From Pseudisothecium myosuroides (taxonomy: Eukaryota > Streptophyta > Bryopsida > Hypnales > Lembophyllaceae), in the NCBI GenBank assembly GCA_951799445.1, contig OX637297.1, forward strand, positions 11,160,001 through 11,224,000: 64,000 bases of DNA, given 5' to 3'. A program made the translations under genes and the position numbers. This document shows positions 36,368 to 46,430 of this stretch, one piece after another (the stretch's first letter is position 1; each line of letters starts with the position of its first letter). Below the pieces are notes generated by a model, which saw only the letters and a list, made by a program, of their open reading frames with translations, did not search any database and had not been told where the DNA came from.

Positions 36368-36375
36368 TATAAATA
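36368..36375 (+). promoter_or_regulatory. TATA box of nested element II
   Basis: TATAAATA, 230 bases inside the element and about 345 bases before the start of the ORF, in a CCGGA-rich leader. It plausibly drives the element transcript. Confidence 0.55.
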
Positions 36376-36715
36376 GGCTGACCAATCCAGTTGCCACTCT
36401 TTTTCAAATTTCTTTTGCGGAAATCGCTCTCCAGTGCATACTTAGCTTCCCTCTCCAGCGATTTGCTCCCTTGTTCTGTGAGTTTGTGTGCGTGTGTGTG
36501 TATAAGGGCGCGCAGCGCTTTAGTGTGTATTGCAGGTTTAGAGGTATTCCGGTTGAGATCGGAAGAGCGAAGGTGAGAAACGAGACGTGCGGCTAGGAGA
36601 GGGAAAGGTAGCCTCAGTCAGAATCCGGTTAGCACAGCTCGTGTCCATGCCTTAGCTCCGCAAGAGTAGAGCAGGACCGTCCAGTTCCTCCGCAGTAGAA
36701 GTTAAACTCCGGAAG

Positions 36716-38413
36716 GTGTGTCCGATTATTCTAGCAAAAGAGAAGGAAAAGGACAACCTCATAGAGGATCTTGCCAAGATGGGTTGCGGAGGACTGATCG
36801 ATAAACCCTGGGGGTTTAGGGAAGAACGGATGATTCGAGAGCTGTTGGTAAAACTCTCAAATCAGTTTGACAAGACCATCCGCGGGATTCTGGGCAGTTG
36901 GACGGAAGAAATGTGGAGGTTCGTGTACGATTTCCGGTTAGGAGGTCGAGGGATGGCCACCTCGAAGGAAGGTTACACCCGAGGGAAGTTCCGGACCACG
37001 GTGGACTGGAAGGATGGGCATGCGGTCGCGGATTGTTTGGACGACCGGCATCGAAACCTTCTGCAGTTCCTGGTTCCGATCATCCACCCGTAGAAGCCGA
37101 CGAGGGTGACAATCGTCATCGGGAACCTGATTTTTGGAGCCCTGAGCGGGGAACGGAAAGTGGACTGGGCCCGGATCTTTTCCGATCTGGTCAGCCGTCT
37201 GGTTCCAAAGATCGGAGGAAGTAGGCCGACTCCGTTGAGTCCCTACATCTTCCATCTTTACAAGCACAATCAACTCCTCACGGATACGGAGGAGAAGGAG
37301 TGGAAGACTCATGAGTCACTCCTAAAGTATGGGGAATCGGAATCGGAAGAAGAACAAGAGGAAGTATCCGATTCCGAGGAAGAAGAAGAAGAAGAGGAGG
37401 AGCAACACCGGCCGCAGCACAAGCGGCAGAAGACGACGCCTCCTCACCGGAGAGGAACCCCAACCCCTCCGGGTGAGACATCGAACCTTGGGAAGAAACC
37501 GGTTTTTGAAGAACCGGGTCCTTCCGGAGCGGATCCAACGGATCCGTTCAACCAGCTGATCAACATCCTGAGCGATGTGCGAGCAGACTGGACAGTGAAG
37601 AAGTTGATTCTGAACCAGATCAGCGAGCTGGTGGGAGCACCAGCAGATAGCAACCTTGCAAGAGTGGTTGCAAAATTCATCTCCAGCCCGGATGAGATCC
37701 GGAAGCAGGAAGCGGAGATCCGACGACTCCAAGAAGAGAACGAGTCGTTGAAGACGGAATTGTTGCTCCTCAAGGAGGACATGGCTACCACACGGGAGAT
37801 GGCGGAGGCTACCAGGAAAGTAGCCAAGGACGTGAAGGCCACTTTTGGAACAACCGGAGAGGCCATCACCAAGTCAAAGCTATTTGACGAGGGAGTCCTC
37901 AAGGAGAAGAAAATATCCGGAACCAGGTTGGTCCGGATTTTGACGGACTACTCCGAGAAGGTGGAATTGGTCATGATGGAAGCGCGAGAAGCTGCAAACT
38001 GGATGGAGGAGAGCAGTCGAAAGCTGAATGGAGTGACGTTGTCATGGTCGTTCCATCTGTCCGACCTTTCAATGCCCGGGTCTTTTCCGAATGTGGGCAT
38101 TCAAACGGAAGGAAAGGAGGGGACTCCCCAGTCAAAGAAGAGTGGGAGGAAGCTCGCGCACACCATCAACTTGGATTCGTCACCGGATCTCCCAGAACGT
38201 GAAACCGGGGAGCGGAACCGGAACCTGACGGACGTCTTCGAACAGCTTGGAGCGGAACCACCTAGAAGTCCCACACTGAACCCGGGGCAGGATCAAAGTA
38301 TGGATCTAACTCCAGATCAGGGTGCGGATCAAGATCAGAGCGTGGACCAAGGCGAAGACCAAGTTATGGACGAAGGAACGGATCAAGGAGTAGATTCGGT
38401 TATGATAGGATAG
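36716..38413 (+). pseudogene. ORF1/gag-like coiled-coil protein, copy II
   Basis: The frame is open from before 36716; the first ATG in the conserved region is at 36779 (MGCGGLIDKPWGFR). A single TAG at 37091-37093 (after LVPIIHP, where other copies have Glu) interrupts it. Downstream is open: NLIFGALSGERKVDWARI, SPYIFHLYKHNQLL, a Glu-rich tract (about 37330-37400), a coiled coil (KQEAEIRRLQEENESLK) and a C-terminal tail with DQ repeats (GADQDQSVDQGEDQVMDEG). It is the best-preserved member of the family, about 565 residues. It lacks zinc knuckles, protease and polymerase. Gag-like structural function is inferred from architecture and the retroelement-type termini. Confidence 0.75.
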
Positions 38414-39614
38414 ATAGGATTTAGTTTTGTAAATATTTGTTAGTTAGGACCGGACCGGATTTGATCCGGTGTGTCTGGTCTGGATTGGATGTTTTCCGGT
38501 CTGGCCAGCTCGGCAGGGACCGAAAGTTCCGCGCGGACTTTCCGGGCCCCTTTTTGTTGACTTTTGAGTTTTAAAGTGTATAATAGTAAGTCTCTGCGAA
38601 GGAGACTGGGAGTCTTTTCTCTTGAGTTTTTGTGTGTTTTCTATTGATTTCTTGTTGTATGTCTCTCCCGCGCGTGGCAGGGTTGTTTTGGTGAGAAGTT
38701 AGGAAAATGTATGCAGATTCTAGAGAGATTTCTCCCCTTAGTGCGTTTGTTTTGCTCTTATGTGCAGGTAAGTGGGTATTCTAAGTGTTGGGAGTGGGTT
38801 TCAGTTCCTCAGCACCTCTACAGTTCACGGTTCCGGGCGAGAAAACCGTTGTTAGGCTAGGCGGATAGGGAAGGAGTCCTCAGTCACGCTAGAACTCCTG
38901 GATAGGAAATCCGGTTGAGTGTCCGATCTCCCGTGAGGTCTTGCTGCCCTAGTTGGTAAACGGAAGGACTTTAGTTGATGTTGGAACGAACGGATTCATT
39001 TGTAACCACCTGACTTTGCACGGAGGGAACTTGGCATCAAGGTCGTTGTAGTATGAGAGGATCGTACGGGGGGTCTTTGTGTGACCTGCAAACCGGATCG
39101 CTATCCGGGTGGCTGTGAGAGATCAAACCGGATCCGTGCTAGTGTAGAAAGTAGTGGATTAGATAAGTGGGTCTTCAGCCACTATAAGTCACGGAAGGAG
39201 TGGCGGGCCTGCCACTCTCAAAAGCAAGCGGCGAACCCTCTGATGGTGAAACAGAGGCAAAACTAAACCGGAGTGGAGTGAGAGTACGTGTGAAAGGACC
39301 GGATCGGATCGGTCCAGAGAAGTTCCAGGATCAGAAATTGTAGGATCCTGGGTTGTGATAGGATTACAGGACCGAATAGCTTGACAGACCGGCAGAAATA
39401 GAGAGAGGTCTGGTCGTTGTTTTTGGTGTGTTGTTGTTTCCGGTTTTAGATCTAGGACCGGAAAGTAGAAATTGGATACTAGCTGAGCTTAAGTTGGGAA
39501 TAGAGCTAGACACTTCACAGAATCTCGTGGGTTCGATCTTTAGAGTCATTTTGTTATGCTTTAGAGTGGTTTTTGGGAGTATAACAGGGAATTCACTTAC
39601 TCTGTGCTGCGACA
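38414..39614 (+). other. 3' region of nested element II
   Basis: About 1.2 kb, rich in CCGGA/ACCGG words, without a supported ORF. It ends at TGCGACA. A polypurine tract or LTR could not be recognised. Confidence 0.5.
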
Positions 39615-39619
39615 ATAAT
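39615..39619. repeat. Target site duplication, right (ATAAT)
   Basis: Matches the left copy at 36133-36137, directly after the terminal ACA of element II. Confidence 0.9.
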
Positions 39620-39629
39620 TTTATACGCT

Positions 39630-39845
39630 TTGTACAATTTTGTATTAGGTTATTCTTGTCTGTCCGCTGTGTCTACCGTTGTAGCTGAGATTGCTATTCA
39701 TGTACATTTGAAGGATGTTCAAAGTAATTTTTACTCGGTTATTACGGAATCATCTGCCGTCTTTGATGCGTTCTCGTCATTCTATCTGATTTCTCTTGAA
39801 TTTACTCTGAAGACAAGGTCCATGATCCTGCATTGTCAATTATGA
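39630..39845 (+). other. Shared 3' module T of transposon copy 2
   Basis: Encodes VSTVVAEIAIHVHLKDVQ, then AVFDAF, nearly identical to copy 1. It follows the transposase once the nested element is removed. Unknown function. Confidence 0.5.
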
Positions 39846-40239
39846 CTACAGTTTTAGCTCAAGGTATCATATTCACGTTAAGCTTATGTCTGTACTCATG
39901 CCTCATATGCACACCAACATGGTTTCAGAGTGCCGGAAGGAGAACTAACAATCGACCGCCGGTTTTCTTGAACTTGTTGGACGAAACCGACAGGTTAACA
40001 CTATTATTGTGTGAGCACAAGTTATAGGTCTTTTTTAATTTTATCTATAGCGATTCTTTTCATTTGAATAGGTTGTTCAAAAGAAAAAGGAAACTTATAA
40101 GTCCAGTTCTTGGTTTCAAAGAAGTCAATGTACCTCATATTTGTTAATAGTATACTTGTGATTGAATAATCTGAAAAGGTATAGTAGAGGAAGAGTACTA
40201 GGGATAATCAAAAATGAATTTCTTAGTAGTATACTTCTC

Positions 40240-41900
40240 TTAGCTTATATACTTTTATAGCAATAGCGTTCAGCCAGTGTTTTTGTACAATCTGTACTCT
40301 TATACACCTATTTGTACACTACCATCCAGCTTCTTTGTACAGTAAGTACTTACTTGCCATTTTGAATTATCATGTGCATTTATTTATTTTGTAAGCATTA
40401 CCTTGAGACTCAAAACTTACATCGGCACACTTAAATTGCATCATAGTCATTTGGACTTGTGTGATTACTTACCTTGGCACTCTCCAAATGCATGATAGTC
40501 GTTATCTATACATCATTCTCCCATGAACTACAATGATAATAAATTATTGGACCTAAGTCCATGTAGTAGGCATCATCAACAAGGAATTGAACACCACTAA
40601 TATAGCTATAAACTGCCATTTTCAAATTGTAAACACATCTTGTGTACAAACTCCCTATTGTGAATTGAAGCAAAGGCGCCGGATGGAGCACTGGGAATTT
40701 CATGGACTTACTCTGGAGTCGCTGGAGGAGCGCCAGCCCAAGCAGTCGCTGGAGGAGCGCTGGCCCAAGTATTCGCTGGAAGAGTGCTGCCGCCGGATGG
40801 AGCAGTGGCACGGGCATTCGTTGGAGGAGTGCTAGCCGAGGCAATTCGAGCAGAAGAGGTTTTTTACAAGACGCTGAAGAAGGCGTCGCTCCAACGTATG
40901 GTAACTGCAATTCATTTCTAATTCAAAGTGTGTAATTAAAACCGTTGGTTTTGCTTTTTGTTTTTGTTTTTTTGTTTAAAGGGGTGTGTCTCTTATTCTT
41001 TTAAATTTGGTCTCAGAGGGTGCTCGTCCAGTTCTTCCGGAGGTTTCAAGAAGATTTTGACGGAGAGGCTAACGAAGGATTTGTTAGACTTCGGAGTATA
41101 GGAAAACTTTACACTTTGCTTGTCAAAGTGAAAATATCAAGCACCAGGCAGGGACGGCCACAAGTGATGCTTACTAAAGGATGGAAATATTATTGTGAAT
41201 TCCATCAATTAGTTGTAGGTGACCGAGTAACATTCAGGTGCTTGGAGATGGCCGTTTTTGATGTTACTGTTCAGAGAAATTCCAACATACAATGGCCATT
41301 TCCGGTGTGTGACGATGACATAGGCAGTGAATAGGGGACCAAATTTGATGGAGAAGCCGTGGAGTAAATCAGAACAATAGATAGTACTGTGGTGTCGACC
41401 ATTGAATTTTGCTGTGCATGGTGTGGAAACTATGCAGAACTTTTCTTTTTGTAAGTACTAAGAGATACGTTTTATACAATTTCATACTCTTTGTACACAT
41501 TCAACTGTACTCGTTATTATTGTCCACTCGTTGAATCTACCATTTCAGCTCTTAATCTGGCTTCTCATTTGCATTACAAGGGTGTCCAAAGCAACATGTA
41601 CATGGTTTCAATTCAGCTTACGGTCCTCTCCGACTCTCCATCCACAGTTCTATACTTTTTGTACAATTTTATACTCTTTCTACAAATGTGTACTCTATTG
41701 TTCTTGTCCATGCGGTGTGGTGACCCGCCGTATCGAACCGAATCATCTTGAAAGCCGCAGTAACAGTATTTTGGATTGATTTTTAGATTGTGAAATCTAA
41801 ACTGATCATATTCCTTGGAAAGGGCTCCCGAAATAGAGCGGCTTGTCAGCCTTGTGAAATCGGGGCCATTGGGTTCTGTGCTCACCGTCGTCGCTGCTTT
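40240..41900 (+). mobile_element. B3-domain element, right copy
   Basis: Uninterrupted counterpart of the left B3 element, in opposite orientation and directly following transposon copy 2. The order is: a region matching 11560-11210, a short repeat-coding stretch (SLEER units at 40.71-40.83 kb), the B3 exon, an intron-like gap and module T (about 41.50-41.66 kb). The ends are approximate. Confidence 0.55.
41020..41334 (+). CDS. B3 DNA-binding domain protein, right copy (partial)
   Basis: The open exon encodes VQFFRRFQEDFDGEANEGFV, then LYTLLVKVKISSTRQGRPQV, MLTKGWKYYCEFHQLVVGDR, VTFRCLEMAVFDVTVQR and an acidic end at TAG. The GW, GD and final V-x-V motifs fit a B3 fold: an alpha/beta barrel that binds DNA, nuclear, plant-specific. 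The exon covers the domain nearly completely and is short. Upstream exons are not certain; a tandem SLEER-type stretch lies about 200 bases before it. It is more intact than its left paralogue. Whether it serves the element or is a captured host domain cannot be decided. Confidence 0.7.
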   Translation: MLVQFFRRFQEDFDGEANEGFVRLRSIGKLYTLLVKVKISSTRQGRPQVMLTKGWKYYCEFHQLVVGDRVTFRCLEMAVFDVTVQRNSNIQWPFPVCDDDIGSE

Positions 41901-42300
41901 CGATAGCTCATTTGCTTTGGTGCCTGAGAGACTTAGGGGTGTTCGCCTTCTCGTTTCATGCTGACCTTTGTTGCCACTTTTGATAGCTCATTCGCTTTGG
42001 TGCCTTGAGAGACTTAGGGGTGTTTGCCTTCTCGTTTTATGTTGACCTTTGTCGCTGCTTACAAAATCTCATTAGCTTTGGTGCCCAAGAGACTTACGGG
42101 TGTTCACCTTCTTATTTCCAGTCTTGTATTCGTGTTTGGCTTCTTATTTTTAATCTTGCACTAGTTGAATTTGCGGTGTGGAGATGTCTAACCGTAATTA
42201 TACACTTGTTCAACAATGCATCACGGATTACTTTCCATTTCATACCTCTAGACTAGTTCAACAATGCATCACGGCTTACTTTCCATTTTGTAGTACTAGA
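41885..42300. repeat. 83-bp and 41-bp tandem repeats
   Basis: Three diverged units of about 80 bases share ATAGCTCATT-x-GCTTTGGTGCC and AGAGACTTAGGGGTGTT (about 41905, 41980 and 42062). Then a duplicated unit of about 41 bases contains TTCAACAATGCATCACGG (about 42210 and 42253). Confidence 0.7.
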
Positions 42301-42621
42301 GAGTTTGATTCCTTGATTACTTCGACAGAAGGATCGTATATTTCAGAAACACCGACGTCCAAGCGAGGCAACATTGCGTACTACCTAGGACTTTGTAGTA
42401 TTAGACATATGTCTAGTACTACTGTTGTCAAGAGCAGCGAGGCACTGTTTGAGCAAGCAGTGGCGATTGATGCCCCTACAGTCTCGTGTGACTTAGTTAA
42501 TCAGAGTATGTGAAGGTTTGTATACACAATTCCTATTAGTTTCATTCCACTTAAATTTCAACTTACCTACTGTACTCATTATTATCTTGCTATGTTATAT
42601 CCATTGTAGTCGTTCATTGCA

Positions 42622-43110
42622 TTGAACTTGATTGAGCTTGAGTGTAGGATGATCATACAGACTTATACTCTTCCAAGAAATTATAAGGTTGAGGGTGTTG
42701 TAAGTGGTAGCAAACTTCACATTTTAGTCGATGCATGGAATGAAGGTACGTACTGTCTGGATTTAGGTGCATCTTTCAAGTTCGACAATGGACTCTTTGT
42801 ATTTCAAGTGCTCACACACTATACATTGGCAAGAATGGAGGTGCAATTCAGGAAGTACTACCTGTATAATCACTATGTCAGTTCCCTCATCTCCTTGTAC
42901 TGTACATCGTCAATTTCTGTATCGGTTCATGTACTAGTTTTATACGTGTGGTACCTGTTGTACTCTGACTACTGCATTTGTACCGTAGTGGTGAGTGAAA
43001 GGAATGTTCTTAGAGTATTGCACTACCATCCTATGGTTCCAACAGTAAGGAATGTACTAATTGTAACCGAGGTGCAGGATTTAGAATTGTTGGAATACAT
43101 TCAATTATGA
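42622..43110 (+). CDS. Hypothetical protein, unrecognised
   Basis: Open frame of 162 residues from MNLIELECRMIIQTYTLP. The first 75 residues look protein-like (KVEGVVSGSKLHILVDAW, LDLGASFKFDNGLFVFQVLT). The later part is Tyr/Val/Leu-rich and overlaps a region partly duplicated downstream at 43.10-43.30 kb. No domain recognised. It lies between the right B3 element and the next unknown ORF; it could be an exon of either or spurious. Confidence 0.3.
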   Translation: MNLIELECRMIIQTYTLPRNYKVEGVVSGSKLHILVDAWNEGTYCLDLGASFKFDNGLFVFQVLTHYTLARMEVQFRKYYLYNHYVSSLISLYCTSSISVSVHVLVLYVWYLLYSDYCICTVVVSERNVLRVLHYHPMVPTVRNVLIVTEVQDLELLEYIQL

Positions 43111-43706
43111 AATTGTAATGTTCGTAGTGTTTGTATTAGGATTCATAATTCCTGGAATACAATCAATTCTAAAATTGTAGTGTTTGTAGTGTTTGTAGTA
43201 GGGCAATTGCATTTGTACCAATAGTGGTGACTAAAAGGAATGTTGGTAGTTGCTGCACTACCATTCTATGCTTCCAATAGTACGTTCTGTACAAATTCTA
43301 ATGTCTGTAGTGTTTGTACTTGCATAATGTACTTCTGATACTTACATTAGTACTAATCAATCTTTATGGAACAATGAGATTATGAAAATTGTACATGTAC
43401 GTTTTAGTGTATGTTTGGTGTACGTGTACGTCTGCCTCAACGCCGCCTTTGCAAAATCACTTAGTTCAACTTTGCACTCGACACCTCCTCTTGTTCAAGC
43501 CTGTTCTGGTGCGTTGTTCACCTCATACTTGCCTCCGGGGCCCCCGTCCATGTTCTGTCGCCGCATGTCTTGGTTCGTGGTTCATGGTTCTGGTTCCTTT
43601 TTCCCTGCTCCGATGCCTTTTTTTCTTTTGTCTTTCCTTCCAAATTGCGAGGCTAACCTTGTTTTGTCTTCTTTTCGTCTATTGTTGGACAGATCGCGGT
43701 GGGGTT

Positions 43707-44102
43707 ATGATGTCTCCCCTTCCCAACTGCAAAGCTGAGCTGCGTTGGTACCTTGCAGAGGTGGAGAGGCGTAAGGGAAAGCTTCCCAATTTTTGTTCGG
43801 ATGAGTTGCAGGCGCTTCTATTGAGAGAAGACGGCAAGGAATTGGAGTGGACAACAGCTGCGATTAACAAGTTTAGGGCTATCGAATTATGTACTACAGT
43901 TTTCTACAATGAGAGGGGTGTACCAAGCTATGAGGATAGGGTGGGCGAGCTTGGGGAATCGACGTACTATTTCACCGACGACATGGTGCCAGAACGGTAC
44001 TTCCCCGTCACTTGGGATCCTTATACACCTGAACAACAACAATTGGTAGACGCTATAGTACGGGATGCAAAAGCAAGAGGGTCAGAATGCCCCTCACTGT
44101 GA
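43707..44102 (+). CDS. Hypothetical protein, unrecognised
   Basis: From ATG 43707 (MMSPLPNCKAELRWYLAEVE) to TGA 44102, 131 residues, with TTGGACAG just upstream as a possible splice acceptor. Charged and globular-looking: ALLLREDGKELEWTTAAI, STYYFTDDMVPERYFPVTWD, then QLVDAIVRDAKARG. The final block recurs in diverged form at about 44.57-44.61 kb (MEAIIRDARAKK), where it heads a duplicated 3' region. This argues that the reading frame is real. Function unknown. Confidence 0.45.
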   Translation: MMSPLPNCKAELRWYLAEVERRKGKLPNFCSDELQALLLREDGKELEWTTAAINKFRAIELCTTVFYNERGVPSYEDRVGELGESTYYFTDDMVPERYFPVTWDPYTPEQQQLVDAIVRDAKARGSECPSL

Positions 44103-44103
44103 C

Positions 44104-45055
44104 TCATAGGGTAGGGTGGTTTTGTTTTTTCAAAGTACAATCTTAAAGAAGTTGTTGCAGACTTAGTTCATACAATGCATGTATGTTTGTAATTCATAAG
44201 TAAATTTCCTTCCCTTCATAAAATAGATACTCAGAATATGTGAATACACGTTGTTCACAGGTCTATGTTCTGACGGTAGTTTGCAAAACATGCATATGCC
44301 ATACGCAATGTACAATTCTATATAAAATGTACAAATTGTACAACAAGGATGTACCCCTGGCTGTTAATTGGCTTCTTGCTACCCCATTCCAAAGTACGGT
44401 CTTTCAATATTGATGCCTTTAGCACTAATATTACCGTGTATTTGGCGTACAATTCTAAACAAAATGTCCCAAATCCATCACCGATATGGGATGTTGTTGT
44501 GACAAAAACAGCAACACCAAGCATTACCACATTACTATGACTCCTGTATCAGCTACACAGAACCAGAAAATGGAGGCTATAATACGGGATGCCCGGGCTA
44601 AGAAGACAAGAGTGAACAATCGATTGTAGGATGGTTTTGTTTTTTTAAAGTACATTCTTAAGGAAGTTGTTGCAAAGTTAGTTTGTAGAGTGCATGTATG
44701 TTTGTAATTCATTAGTAAACTTGCGTCGCTTCTAAAAATATTTACTTGGAGTATGTGAATACACGTTGTCCACAGGTCTGTGTTGTCACGGTACTTTGCA
44801 ACGCATGCAAATACCATATACTACGTACAATTCTGTACAAAATCTACAAACTCCGCAAAGATGTACAAAACTAAACATGGCGATGCCTTCTGTGAGCACC
44901 CCTTGTTATTAACTAGCTTATTGTTGGTATAGAACGTCTTGTCTTTCAACGTTGATGCCTTCCAAAAGTACCATGAATATTAACATGTGTTGGGCGGTTA
45001 CCCAGACATATGAGACTGTTGTGAACATTACATTGCAACAGTAGTTTCAAAAATG
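44104..45055. repeat. Direct duplication of about 0.5 kb
   Basis: 44110-44520 and 44627-45050 match in order: GGTGGTTTTGTTTTTTCAAA / GGATGGTTTTGTTTTTTTAA, then AGTTGTTGCA, ATGCATGTATGTTTGTAATT, TGTGAATACACGTTG and a TGTACAAAAT-rich end. The offset is about 520 bases. The unit begins at the 3' end of the 43.7-44.1 kb ORF, so a terminal exon plus 3' sequence was duplicated. Confidence 0.75.
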
Positions 45056-45131
45056 TCAGATAGCCACCCAACATTGGTTAATTCATTCAGAAATCCACCA
45101 AAGTAGATACTCCACAATGCAGCCTACGACA

Positions 45132-46430
45132 TCAGTTTGTAGGCGACGACAAGCGATTGGTGATGGGATGAATTGAGTGATCGTCAATTACTGTGTCACG
45201 CCAGTGAGTGCTACTACACTTACAATGGAAGGGAATTACAGCATCTACAGCCTCGACTTCTGGCATTTTGAAGCTACAACCATAATCCCAAGTCAATTCT
45301 TCCAACGGTGGAATGTCTACTTGTGCAAAAAATGCAACACGGTAGAATCTTGGGTCCGAGCAGCTCATTTTGACGGGCACGTCAATGAGGTTGGCGTCTT
45401 CACATCTTGGAGACAAGCGACTACATATAATGAGATTCGCAGCAACACAAGTACAATCAACCCTCAATTTGTACAATATGCGTCACAACAACAAAAGCAA
45501 TTCGGAATCACAAAGTACGTTTTGTGGCAAATACCTGTGGTTTAGAAATCTACTGACATTTCCACAAAAAGTGTTGTCTATGCACAATGCCACATCATCG
45601 CCACTTGCTCAAATTTCCAATCAACGTCAAGTGCTAGTGTGAAAGCCTCTGATTTCCCCAGTCTTGAAAAAACCCTACGTTACATGAGCTCAGCATTTGT
45701 AACGATCTCTCCTGCATATTCAAAGAGAAAAGTCCCCTTGCAAATTTTCTTCTTCGTCCGCAATCCCTAGCCCAAAAAACCTCAATGGGAATGTGCAATC
45801 CCTTTTGAACTACTCTGTTGCCACAGGAAGTATTGCAGCTGCAAGAGTCGTTGCATTCTTGAACAAAAACCCTATTGGTATGACCAGGGCAAGCAGAACC
45901 CTACTCCTCACAACATTGTAAATTGCAAAATGACTTCTCTTCCAACAATACCTGTACAAATTAGTACACCGTCAGTACCAATTGAACAAATCAGTACACA
46001 ATCAATATCAATTGTACAAATCAATACAATAATAGTACACAAGATACATTGTATGACTGTAGAGGCAAAGAAAAAACATGTATAGTGCGATGAAATTAGC
46101 AGCGTCCTTTCAATTCAAGAAAATCTTACATGTTGGTTTAAAATGGATCTTTGTAAACAACCTCGTTTATCGCACGCCAAACAAAAAAGGTTTTTCACCC
46201 CACAACAGCATGCATGCCCATGACAAGTACGCTCACCACATTGGCAAGAAGCAGAGAAATCGGCTTTCACATTAGCCAAATTCAGAGATGCAACTGCAGA
46301 TAGTGTGGACTGAGGACAGTAAGTAAATTCTTCTAAAGCATGGAATTCTATACTTGGCACACATACCGTGATTGGAACTCTTTCTAGTCCGTTGGACAAG
46401 TTGCGTGCATCATACCAAAATTGTTCCTAG
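45132..46430 (-). pseudogene. SUVR-type histone H3K9 methyltransferase relic
   Basis: Four blocks in order on the minus strand fit the pre-SET/SET/post-SET architecture of plant SUVR1/2/4 proteins, which methylate histone H3 lysine 9. The pre-SET exon (about 46430-46130) has SNGLERVPI, FTYCP and a Cys cluster, ending at a GTAAGA donor. 45871-45684 has VQECNDSCSCNTSCGNRVVQ, then after a one-base frame break GLRTKKKICKGTFLFEYAGE. About 45632-45535 has LDVDW, then a second frame break and DVALCIDNTFCGNVSRFLNH, including the N-H of the cofactor site. 45405-45132 has RCEDANLIDVPV, VAFFAQVDIPPLEELTWDYG and a post-SET with Trp in place of the last Cys (CKCSSTHW). The splice sites are good. The two frame breaks and lost zinc ligand suggest a dead copy, either a host fragment or a captured gene. 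Confidence 0.85.

Larger units (their letters stand above)
36138..39614 (+). mobile_element. Nested gag-like element II, TG...CA ends, 5-bp TSD, no LTR seen
   Basis: The boundaries are exact because transposon copy 1 preserves the empty site. The element starts TGTCGCA and ends TGCGACA, a 7-base terminal inverted repeat, between ATAAT duplications. TG...CA ends and a 5-base duplication are typical of retroviral-type integrase. However, the first few hundred bases (with a TATA box) do not recur at the 3' end, so no LTR pair is visible. It encodes only the ORF1/gag-like protein. It may be a non-autonomous passenger mobilised by another element's integrase or transposase. Confidence 0.85.
32571..40135 (+). 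mobile_element. HTH-DDE DNA transposon, copy 2 (with nested insertion)
   Basis: The left end reads GGTGATCGCATGCTACGGTC, agreeing with copy 3. The element continues to 36137, is interrupted by a 3,477-base element, and resumes at 39620. It then shares module T and the tail (TTGGTTTCAAAGAAGTC, about 40110) with copy 3. It lies in inverted orientation to copy 1, about 27 kb away. The exact 3' terminus is not seen. Confidence 0.8.

Noticed and set aside
43389..43706. N-terminal extension of the 43.7 kb ORF
   Set aside because: The 5' part of the open frame is low-complexity (Cys/Leu/Ser-rich), and a splice-acceptor-like TTGGACAG precedes the credible start.
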